From Nocardioides sp. (GTDB lineage: Bacteria > Actinomycetota > Actinomycetes > Propionibacteriales > Nocardioidaceae): a stretch of DNA of 6,449 bases. Each line of letters starts with the position of its first letter. The stretch's first letter is position 1. Shown piece by piece: positions 1 to 5,359 of this stretch. The stretch spans positions 1-6,449 of the forward strand of contig JARICB010000242.1 in assembly GCA_029264225.1 (NCBI GenBank), in the 5' to 3' direction. Both the position numbers and the translations under genes were made by a program. Under the pieces are notes generated by a model that saw only the letters and a program-made list of their open reading frames with translations, had not been told where the DNA came from and made no database searches.

Positions 1-957
1 GGCCCGGTCCTCGGCCTCCTGCACGAGACGCTGCGTCTCCGTAGTGGCGTGGGCATGGTGGTCGGTAGCCTCGCGGGCCAGCCTTTCCTTCTCCACAGCC
101 AAGGTGCGGCGGGCCTCCTGGACCTCACGGTCGGCTGCGGCCCGGACCTGCTCAGCCTCACGCTTGGCGCTCGTGCGGAGTTCGTTGGTCTCCTGCTGGG
201 CAGCCAGGCGCACCTGATCGGCCTCGCGCTTGGCGGCCGCCAGCAGGTCGTGCGCCTCTCCCTTGGCCAAGGTGCGTTCCTGATCGGCGTCGGCAGTGAT
301 GCGGTCGCGCATCTCGTCGAGCTCCTTGAGCTGGACCAGGCGCATGTCGTCGGCTTCTCGGGAAGCCTCGGCGCGGATGGCCTTGGCGTCACGGGTGGCT
401 TGGGTGCGGATCTCCTCGGCGTCTCGGGCGGCGGCCTGACGAACGGCGGCTGCCTCCTCCTCGGCCAACTTGAGCATCGAGGTGGCACGACCACCCAGAC
501 CGGCGTAGGTCGGAGTCTTGTTCTCCGCCAGCTCGGAACGAACGTGCTTGAGCTGCTCCTCCAGGTCGAGGGCGCGCTTCTCCGACTCGGTCAGACTGCG
601 GCTCAATCCGGACTTCTCGCTGCTCAACTGCGCGATGCGGGCGTCCACGGCGGCCTTGTCGTAGCCGCCACGACGCACGAGTGGCAGCGCCGAGCCAGTG
701 CTTGACGTCATCGACGTGACGGCCCTGGCAGCAGGTGCGGCGGGCGCCACCGGAGCCGACTGTGAGCCAGCCGTTGCGTGCCCGGGCCGAGCGGGCGCAG
801 CCCGCTTGCCGGACGCCGGGACGACAGGCATGACCTGGGTGGCCTCGCTGTCGGTGCTCGATGGTTCGGCCGCGCGTTCGGACGAGGCCCCGACGTCGAG
901 GTCGGCGTCGGACTCCGGCTCCTCGTCGAAGATGGACAGGCCTTGGTCGCTGCTCAT
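1..957 (-). CDS. Scy/FilP/DivIVA-like coiled-coil cytoskeletal protein (C-terminus beyond window)
   Basis: This is an open frame of 319 codons from ATG (957-955) to the left edge with no stop, so the C-terminus is missing. Residues 1-95 are a low-complexity, probably disordered head: an acidic start (MSSDQGLSIFDEEPESDADL), then an Ala/Pro-rich stretch. At 95-110 comes RRGGYDKAAVDARIAQ, which resembles the GYD-x-x-x-VD motif of DivIVA-type proteins. It is followed by a first coiled-coil segment (about 108-147), a short break (KTPTYAGLGGRA, 147-158), and the LKLAEEEAAAVRQAA segment typical of the actinobacterial Scy/FilP and so-called cellulose-binding coiled-coil proteins. From about residue 167 onward the protein is one long Ala/Glu/Arg coiled coil built of 11-residue units. 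Family members act in polar growth or as cytoplasmic filament scaffolds; that role here is inferred. There are no membrane segments or signal peptide. The start is supported by being the first Met, but no strong Shine-Dalgarno is visible. It is separated from ccrA by a terminator, so it is probably its own transcription unit. Confidence 0.88.
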   Translation of the reverse strand, partial: MSSDQGLSIFDEEPESDADLDVGASSERAAEPSSTDSEATQVMPVVPASGKRAAPARPGHATAGSQSAPVAPAAPAARAVTSMTSSTGSALPLVRRGGYDKAAVDARIAQLSSEKSGLSRSLTESEKRALDLEEQLKHVRSELAENKTPTYAGLGGRATSMLKLAEEEAAAVRQAAARDAEEIRTQATRDAKAIRAEASREADDMRLVQLKELDEMRDRITADADQERTLAKGEAHDLLAAAKREADQVRLAAQQETNELRTSAKREAEQVRAAADREVQEARRTLAVEKERLAREATDHHAHATTETQRLVQEAEDRA

Positions 958-1019
958 GCTCGAGTACCAACTTTCTGTGTCGATCCTGCGGTGTTGTCGA
1001 CAGTCTTGCGGACGCGACG

Positions 1020-1067
1020 CAAAGAACCCACCCCGGCACGCGCAAACCGCGCGCGAACCGGGGTGGG
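1020..1067 (-). terminator. Intrinsic terminator of ccrA
   Basis: Eighteen bases after the ccrA stop, a perfect 10-bp inverted repeat (arms 1027-1036 CCCACCCCGG and 1058-1067 CCGGGGTGGG) encloses a 21-base loop. The loop can itself pair (1039-1043 with 1051-1055). On the minus strand the hairpin is followed by TTCTTTG, a short T-rich tract. This is the form of a rho-independent terminator. It lies between ccrA and the start of the coiled-coil gene on the same strand and should insulate the two. Confidence 0.8.
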
Positions 1068-1085
1068 CGGAAGTTCTGGTGGCGC

Positions 1086-2426
1086 TCAGACCCCGCGGAA
1101 GCGGTTGATGGCCTCGAGGTGCTCGGCTCGCAGCTCGTGGTTGAGCACACCCTGACCCTCCTCGGGTGCCAGGCACAGGACGCCGATCTTTCCCTGGTGG
1201 GCGTTGCGGTGCACATCCAGCGACGCCTGGCCAACCTCGTCGAGGCTGTAGGTCCTCGACAGGGTCGGGTGGATCATGCCCTTGGCGATGAGGCGGTTGG
1301 CCTCCCACGACTCGCGGTAATTCGCGAAGTGGCTGGAGATGATCTTCTTCAGGTTCATCCACAGGTAGCGGTTGTCGTATTCGTGCATGTAGCCGCTTGT
1401 CGAGGCGCAAGTGGTGATGGTGCCACCCTTGCGAGTCACGAACACCGAGGCGCCGAAGGTTTCCCGGCCGGGGTGCTCGAAGACGATGTCGATGTCCTCA
1501 CCGCCGGTGAGTTCGCGGATCTTGGCGCCGAAGCGCTTCCACTCCTTGGGGTTCTGCTCGGTGTTCTCCTGGTTCCAGAAGTGGTAGTCCTCCTCGGCCC
1601 GGTTGATCACCAGCTCGGCGCCCATCGAGCGGACGATCGCCGCCTTCTCCTCGTTGGAGACGACGCAGATCGGGGTGGCGCCGCCGTTGAGGGCGTACTG
1701 CGTGGCGAAGCCGCCGAGGCCGCCGGAGGCACCCCACACCAGGACGTTGTCGCCCTGCTTCATCTTGCCGCCGTTGGCCGAGACCAACTGACGATAGGCG
1801 GTCGCGTTGACCAGTCCGGGTGACGCGGCCTCCTCCCACGTGAGGTGTTCGGGCTTGGGCATCAGCTGGTTGGCCTTGACCAGGGCGATGTGCGCCAGGC
1901 CGCCGAAGTTGGTCTCGAAGCCCCAGATCCGCTGCTCGGGGTCGAGCATCGTGTCGTTGTGGCCGTCGGGGGACTCCAGGTCCACCGAGAGGCAGTGCGC
2001 CACGACGCGGTCGCCCGGGTTCCACTTCTGTACGCCGGCACCGGTGGCCAGGACGACGCCGGACAGGTCGGAACCGACCACGTGGTAGGGCAGGTCATGG
2101 CGCTTGCCGAGGTCTGAGGTGCGGCCCAGACGCTCGAGGAAGCCGAACGTCGAGACCGGCTCGAAGATCGAGGTCCAGACGGTGTTGTAGTTGATGGCAG
2201 AGGCCATCACCGCAACCAGGGCCTCGCCCGGGCCCAGCTCGGGCAGCGCCACGTCGTCGACGTGCAGGGACTTGCGGGGGTCCTTCTCCTTGGAGGTGAG
2301 GCCCTCGAAGATGTCGACCTCGTCCTTGCGGACGAACGCCGCCCGGTAGGACTCGGGAAGTTCGAGGTTGGCGAAGTCGTCGGAACTGGCGTTACCGGAC
2401 TGGATGGCTTCGAGGATGTTCTGCAC
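1086..2426 (-). CDS. ccrA: Crotonyl-CoA carboxylase/reductase
   Basis: The enzyme catalyses the NADPH-dependent reductive carboxylation of crotonyl-CoA to (2S)-ethylmalonyl-CoA, the signature step of the ethylmalonyl-CoA pathway and a source of extender units. It is a cytoplasmic member of the MDR (zinc-less alcohol dehydrogenase) superfamily. From the GTG at 2426 it has 446 residues, the usual family length. Visible signatures are KDPRKS near the N-terminus, INYNTVW (78-84), WGFETNFGG, the nucleotide-binding loop GASGGLGG (232-239), MHEYDNRYLW and SSHFANY. With the GTG start, the CO2-pocket residues known from the Kitasatospora setae enzyme fall at Asn81, Phe170 and Glu171, the same numbers. 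His366 in SSHFANY would match its His365. This marks a true carboxylase rather than a simple enoyl reductase. A longer frame opens at a TTG at 2468, but the GTG has an AGGAGA Shine-Dalgarno (2437-2432) five bases upstream. MQNILEAIQS also matches the usual family N-terminus. mce lies 114 bases upstream on the same strand. Confidence 0.97.
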   Translation of the reverse strand: MQNILEAIQSGNASSDDFANLELPESYRAAFVRKDEVDIFEGLTSKEKDPRKSLHVDDVALPELGPGEALVAVMASAINYNTVWTSIFEPVSTFGFLERLGRTSDLGKRHDLPYHVVGSDLSGVVLATGAGVQKWNPGDRVVAHCLSVDLESPDGHNDTMLDPEQRIWGFETNFGGLAHIALVKANQLMPKPEHLTWEEAASPGLVNATAYRQLVSANGGKMKQGDNVLVWGASGGLGGFATQYALNGGATPICVVSNEEKAAIVRSMGAELVINRAEEDYHFWNQENTEQNPKEWKRFGAKIRELTGGEDIDIVFEHPGRETFGASVFVTRKGGTITTCASTSGYMHEYDNRYLWMNLKKIISSHFANYRESWEANRLIAKGMIHPTLSRTYSLDEVGQASLDVHRNAHQGKIGVLCLAPEEGQGVLNHELRAEHLEAINRFRGV

Positions 2427-2431
2427 GTATG

Positions 2432-2437
2432 TCTCCT
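2432..2437 (-). promoter_or_regulatory. Ribosome binding site that fixes the ccrA start
   Basis: On the minus strand AGGAGA is followed by CATAC and then GTG (2426-2424), an ideal spacing. It lies inside the longer frame that begins at the TTG at 2468, which has no comparable site. It therefore supports the GTG as the real ccrA start. Confidence 0.8.
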
Positions 2438-2464
2438 GGTGAGGCAGCGGTGTCGCGATCGAGG

Positions 2465-2490
2465 CCAAGGTACCGGTGAGTAACCTTTGG
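2465..2490. promoter_or_regulatory. Imperfect dyad upstream of ccrA, candidate operator
   Basis: The element reads CCAAGGTAC, then CGGTGA, then GTAACCTTTGG. The arms are mirror images apart from two single-base insertions in the right arm. The core TAC-N6-GTA (2471-2482) resembles operators bound by TetR-family acyl-CoA regulators, although no specific regulator can be named. On the minus strand TACCTT (2472-2467) within it could be a -10 hexamer, but I see no matching -35. It lies 39 to 64 bases upstream of the ccrA start, where a repressor site would be expected. A weak mRNA hairpin is the alternative. Confidence 0.35.
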
Positions 2491-2540
2491 TGGTGCCTGG
2501 TGTGACGTAGTTCCCAGTGGTCGGACCTACCGGGGCCGCC

Positions 2541-2984
2541 TCAGCGGGAGGCCGGCTCCACCAGTTCGACCAGGACGCCGCCGGCATCCTTGGGGTGGAT
2601 GAAGTTGATGCGGCTGTTCGAGGTGCCGCGCTTCGGGGCGTCGTAGAGCAGACGTACGCCGCGCTCCCGCAGGATCGCCGAAACCTGATCGACATCGCTC
2701 ACGCGGTAGGCCAGTTGCTGCACACCCGGCCCGGAGCGGGCGAGGAACTTGGCGATCGTGGAATCCTCGTTGAGTGGCGCCAGCAGTTGGATGTGCGAGC
2801 CGGACTCGCCGACGGCCAGCATCGCCTCGCGCACCCCCTGCTCCTCGTTGGTCTCCTCGTGGGCCACCTGGAGACCGAACGTGTCGCGGTAGTAGGCGAT
2901 CGCCTCGTCCAGGTCCGGGACAGCGATCCCGACGTGGTCGATGGCGGTGAACAGGTGCGCGGGAATCTCGAGCGAAGCAGTCAT
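2541..2984 (-). CDS. mce: Methylmalonyl-CoA epimerase (ethylmalonyl-/methylmalonyl-CoA epimerase)
   Basis: The enzyme interconverts (2S)- and (2R)-methylmalonyl-CoA, and in ethylmalonyl-CoA pathway organisms also the ethylmalonyl-CoA epimers, so that the B12 mutases receive the right isomer. It is a cytoplasmic vicinal-oxygen-chelate (glyoxalase-fold) protein of 147 residues, normal for the family. The two halves are visible: IDHVGIAVPDLDEAIAYY (15-32), NEEQGVREAML (46-56) and IQLLAP in the first; QQLAYRVSDVD, GVRLLYDAPKRGTSNSRINF (109-128) and HPKDAGGVLVELVEP in the second. Expected metal ligands are His17, Gln66 and Glu140. The fourth position, His in the Propionibacterium shermanii enzyme, is Gln90 here. 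The frame continues upstream to 4205, but that part is antisense to the thiolase; the ATG at 2984 gives the family N-terminus. No Shine-Dalgarno precedes it, so the mRNA may be leaderless. The gene is divergent from the thiolase gene, as I recall for Rv1322A and fadA4 (Rv1323) in Mycobacterium tuberculosis. ccrA follows it on the same strand. Confidence 0.95.
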   Translation of the reverse strand: MTASLEIPAHLFTAIDHVGIAVPDLDEAIAYYRDTFGLQVAHEETNEEQGVREAMLAVGESGSHIQLLAPLNEDSTIAKFLARSGPGVQQLAYRVSDVDQVSAILRERGVRLLYDAPKRGTSNSRINFIHPKDAGGVLVELVEPASR

Positions 2985-2992
2985 GGGGACAT

Positions 2993-3015
2993 GTTCGTAC
3001 GGAGCGCCCACGAAC
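2993..3015. promoter_or_regulatory. Inverted repeat in the mce/thiolase divergent region
   Basis: GTTCGT (2993-2998) and ACGAAC (3010-3015) form a perfect 6-bp inverted repeat with an 11-base spacer, beginning 8 bases upstream of the mce ATG. Further copies of the half-site occur at 3031-3035 (GTTCG) and 3100-3104 (CGAAC). The position between two divergent genes fits an operator. The half-site is short and GC-rich, so chance occurrence is possible. Confidence 0.25.
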
Positions 3016-3073
3016 GCGAGTTGCTGTGAGGTTCGCGATAGCGGACCTTCTCTCGGCTTACGGCGATCCTCGC

Positions 3074-3079
3074 TAGGAT
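3074..3079 (+). promoter_or_regulatory. Candidate -10 element for the thiolase-meaB operon
   Basis: TAGGAT matches the TANNNT form of actinobacterial housekeeping -10 elements. It would place the transcript start near 3086 and leave a leader of about 40 bases containing the ribosome binding site. No convincing -35 hexamer is present at 16-19 bases upstream, which is common in this phylum. Confidence 0.4.
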
Positions 3080-3113
3080 TGCGGGCACTGCTCAACAGGC
3101 GAACGTCACAAGT

Positions 3114-3118
3114 GGAGG
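3114..3118 (+). promoter_or_regulatory. Ribosome binding site of the thiolase gene
   Basis: GGAGG lies seven bases before the ATG at 3126. This is a strong site that fixes the thiolase start. Confidence 0.85.
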
Positions 3119-3125
3119 CACCCAA

Positions 3126-4310
3126 ATGTCTGGATCCGTCATCGTTGCAGGGGCTCGCACCCCCATCGGTCGCCTGCTCGGCGGTCTCAAGGACCAGTCC
3201 GCCGCTGACCTCGGTGGCGTCGCCATCGCAGGCGCCCTCGAGAAGGCCGGCATCTCCGGCGACCAGGTCGACTACGTCATCATGGGCCAGGTCATCCAGG
3301 CCGGTGCCGGTCAGATGAGCGCCCGCCAGGCCGCGGTCAAGGGCGGCATCCCGATGAGCGTCCCTTCCATCACGATCAACAAGGTGTGCCTCTCGGGCAT
3401 CAACTCGATCGCCATGGCCGACCAGCTGATCCGTGCTGGTGAGCACGAGATCGTCGTTGCCGGCGGCATGGAGTCGATGACCCAAGCGCCACACCTGCTG
3501 CCGAAGAGTCGTGGCGGCTTCAAGTACGGCGACACCACCCTGGTCGACTCGATGGCCTACGACGCCCTCTACGACCAGTTCACCGACCAGGCGATGATCA
3601 ACCTGACCGACACGCACAACAGTGCTGGCACCAAGCTGACCCGCGAGGAGCAGGACGCGTTCTCCGCGCAGTCGCACCAGCGGGCCGCCCTGGCGCAGAA
3701 GAACGGCCTCTTCGACGACGAGATCGTGCCGGTGACCATCAGGTCCCGCAAGGGTGACATCACCGTCGGTCAGGACGAGGGCGTGCGGGCTGACACCACG
3801 GTCGAGTCGCTGTCCGGTCTGCGTGCGGTCTCCAAGGACGGCACCATCACCGCCGGCTCCGCCTCGCAGATCTCTGACGGTGCCTGCGCCGTGGTCGTGA
3901 TGAGCAAGGCCAAGGCGCAGGAGCTCGGTCTGACCTGGCTCGCCGAGATCGGCGCCTCCGGCCAGGTCGCCGGACCCGACTCGACGCTGCAGCTCCAGCC
4001 GGCCAATGCCATCGAGAAGGCTGCCGAGAAAGAGGGGATCGCCGTCTCCGACATCGACCTCTTCGAGCTCAACGAGGCCTTCGCTGCCGTGGGTATCGAG
4101 TCGGCCAAGCAGTTGGGTGTCTCCGCTGACAAGGTCAACGTCAACGGCGGGGCGATCGCCCTGGGCCACCCGGTCGGCATGTCCGGTGCCCGGATCGTGC
4201 TCCACCTCGCGAACGAGCTCAAGCGTCGTGGTGGCGGCGTCGGTGCCGCAGCACTGTGCGGCGGTGGCGGCCAGGGCGATGCGCTGATCATTCGGGTCCC
4301 GCAGGCGTGA
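3126..4310 (+). CDS. Acetyl-CoA C-acetyltransferase (thiolase)
   Basis: This thiolase of 394 residues condenses two acetyl-CoA to acetoacetyl-CoA or runs the reverse cleavage. It is cytoplasmic and probably tetrameric, as is usual in the family. The full catalytic set is visible: nucleophile Cys88 in NKVCLSG, NEAFA (316-320), His348 in [16 protein letters not shown], and the acid/base Cys378 in [11 protein letters not shown]. The N-terminal [19 protein letters not shown] and [16 protein letters not shown] are also standard. The 140-170 segment ([14 protein letters not shown]) has the style of mycobacterial FadA4. Length and complete motifs point to a biosynthetic-type acetyl-CoA acetyltransferase rather than a long-chain 3-ketoacyl-CoA thiolase, although chain-length preference cannot be proved from sequence. 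It is divergent from mce and overlaps meaB by 4 bases, forming a two-gene operon. In an ethylmalonyl-CoA or polyhydroxybutyrate context it would supply the acetoacetyl-CoA that becomes crotonyl-CoA for Ccr. Confidence 0.96.
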   Translation: MSGSVIVAGARTPIGRLLGGLKDQSAADLGGVAIAGALEKAGISGDQVDYVIMGQVIQAGAGQMSARQAAVKGGIPMSVPSITINKVCLSGINSIAMADQLIRAGEHEIVVAGGMESMTQAPHLLPKSRGGFKYGDTTLVDSMAYDALYDQFTDQAMINLTDTHNSAGTKLTREEQDAFSAQSHQRAALAQKNGLFDDEIVPVTIRSRKGDITVGQDEGVRADTTVESLSGLRAVSKDGTITAGSASQISDGACAVVVMSKAKAQELGLTWLAEIGASGQVAGPDSTLQLQPANAIEKAAEKEGIAVSDIDLFELNEAFAAVGIESAKQLGVSADKVNVNGGAIALGHPVGMSGARIVLHLANELKRRGGGVGAAALCGGGGQGDALIIRVPQA

Positions 4311-5275
4311 GCCGTCGCAGGGGCGTCGACTCGGTCCCCGATCTGGTCTCCCGCGCGCGGGAGGGAGATGCCCGGGCCGTGGCCCGGCTCATCTCGCTGG
4401 TCGAGGACGAGTCGCCGCTCCTGCGCGAGGTGATGGCGGCGCTGGCTCCGCACGCCGGTCAGGCCCAGATCATCGGCATCACCGGTTCGCCCGGCGTGGG
4501 CAAGTCGACCTCGACCAATGCGCTGGTCGGCGAGCTCCGCGCGGCCGGCAAACGGGTCGGCGTCCTGGCCGTCGACCCGTCGTCGCCGTTCTCCGGGGGC
4601 GCACTGCTCGGTGATCGGGTCCGGATGCAGGACCATGCGACCGACCGCGACGTCTACATCCGCTCGATGGCGTCGCGGGGCCATCTCGGCGGACTGGCGT
4701 GGACCACGCCACAGGCGCTGCGAGTGCTCGACGCCGCCGGCTGTGACGTGATCCTGATCGAGACCGTCGGGGTCGGGCAGAGCGAGGTCGAGATCGCCGG
4801 CCTGGCCGACACGACGCTGGTACTGATGGCGCCCGGCATGGGAGATGGCATTCAGGCCGCCAAGGCCGGGATCCTGGAGATCGGCGATCTGTACGTCGTC
4901 AACAAGGCCGATCGTGACGGTGCCAGCCAGGTACGCCGAGACCTCCGCTCGATGCTGGCACTTGCCGATCGGCCGGCAGGAACCTGGCGTCCGCCGATCG
5001 TGGAGACCGTCGCCTCGAAGGGCCAGGGCCTCGACCAGGTGGTGCTCGAGGTCGACCGGCACTTCGCGTGGCTGATGGAAACCGGCGAGCTCACCACGCG
5101 GCGTACCCGTCGCGCCCGGGTGGAGATCGAGGCCATCGCCGTGAGCGCCCTGCGCTCCCAGTGGGGCGACGTGTCCGGGCGCTCCGAACTCGACGGTCTG
5201 GCAGCCGCCGTGGTCGCTGGGACCACTGATCCCTACGCAGCGGCCGACTCCCTGCTTGCGAGCTTGGTCGACTGA
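4307..5275 (+). CDS. meaB: Methylmalonyl-CoA mutase-associated GTPase MeaB
   Basis: MeaB is a G3E-family P-loop GTPase chaperone of adenosylcobalamin-dependent acyl-CoA mutases (methylmalonyl-, ethylmalonyl- or isobutyryl-CoA mutase). It gates cofactor loading and protects the mutase from inactivation. From the GTG at 4307 it has 322 residues, the normal length. In order: a helical N-terminal arm (about 1-45), Walker [10 protein letters not shown] (60-68), [17 protein letters not shown] with the Mg-site Asp90, [14 protein letters not shown] (118-131), the ETVGVGQSE switch region (152-160), the [19 protein letters not shown] segment (174-192) that carries the switch III function, and the base-recognition motif NKAD (199-202). 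The C-terminal helices (about 245-322) match the dimerisation arm. A longer frame opens at an ATG at 4256 inside the thiolase gene. The GTG that overlaps the thiolase stop as GTGA is preferred because it fits the family length and implies translational coupling; no good Shine-Dalgarno is present. No mutase gene is in the window. Confidence 0.95.
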   Translation: MSRRRGVDSVPDLVSRAREGDARAVARLISLVEDESPLLREVMAALAPHAGQAQIIGITGSPGVGKSTSTNALVGELRAAGKRVGVLAVDPSSPFSGGALLGDRVRMQDHATDRDVYIRSMASRGHLGGLAWTTPQALRVLDAAGCDVILIETVGVGQSEVEIAGLADTTLVLMAPGMGDGIQAAKAGILEIGDLYVVNKADRDGASQVRRDLRSMLALADRPAGTWRPPIVETVASKGQGLDQVVLEVDRHFAWLMETGELTTRRTRRARVEIEAIAVSALRSQWGDVSGRSELDGLAAAVVAGTTDPYAAADSLLASLVD

Positions 5276-5283
5276 ATCCCTTG

Positions 5284-5298
5284 ACCCGATCACCGGGT
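5284..5298 (+). terminator. Possible weak hairpin after meaB
   Basis: ACCCG (5284-5288) and CGGGT (5294-5298) form a 5-bp stem with a 5-base loop, nine bases after the meaB stop. It could extend through CCC (5278-5280) and GGG (5300-5302) across an asymmetric internal loop. There is no T-tract; the following bases are G-rich. It may attenuate transcription but is not a convincing intrinsic terminator. Confidence 0.2.
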
Positions 5299-5347
5299 AG
5301 GGCGGGGGACTTCTCCTGATTATGAGGAAGTTTCGCAAAGTCGCTCC

Positions 5348-5353
5348 TAGGGT
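5348..5353 (+). promoter_or_regulatory. Candidate -10 element giving a leaderless transcript
   Basis: TAGGGT ends six bases before the ATG at 5360, a spacing that would start the transcript at or next to the start codon, as in leaderless actinobacterial mRNAs. The same bases (AGGGTGG, 5349-5355) could instead act as a Shine-Dalgarno, so the two readings compete. GGAAGT at 5326-5331 is the only -35-like element and would suggest an ECF-type sigma factor, with low confidence. Confidence 0.3.
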
Positions 5354-5359
5354 GGCCCC

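Noticed and set aside
49..705. Plus-strand frame of 218 codons with Leu/Gly-rich periodic sequence
   Set aside because: It is the antisense shadow of the minus-strand coiled-coil gene. Its periodicity mirrors the 11-residue repeat, and the product has no recognisable family features.
389..1234. Minus-strand frame of 281 codons
   Set aside because: It runs across the ccrA 3' end, the terminator and the coiled-coil gene in another frame. The Arg-rich composition is typical of a shifted high-GC frame.
861..1823. Plus-strand frame of 320 codons opposite ccrA
   Set aside because: It crosses the terminator and is antisense to well-supported ccrA coding sequence, with no family signature or ribosome site.
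2985..4205. Long N-terminal extension of the epimerase frame, giving 554 residues
   Set aside because: The extra part is antisense to the thiolase and low-complexity. The epimerase is complete from the ATG at 2984, so a fusion protein is not supported.
4256..4306. Extra 17 residues at the MeaB N-terminus from ATG 4256
   Set aside because: They lie inside the thiolase C-terminal coding region, have no ribosome site and are Arg/Gly-rich. The GTG at 4307 gives the family length and a stop/start overlap.
5281..5286. TTGACC as a -35 element for the secreted protein gene
   Set aside because: No -10 hexamer lies 16-19 bases downstream. It also falls within the weak post-meaB hairpin and is about 75 bases from the start codon.
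3770..5338. Minus-strand frame of 522 codons
   Set aside because: It is antisense to the thiolase and meaB, both of which have complete catalytic motifs. It is a shadow frame of high-GC DNA.
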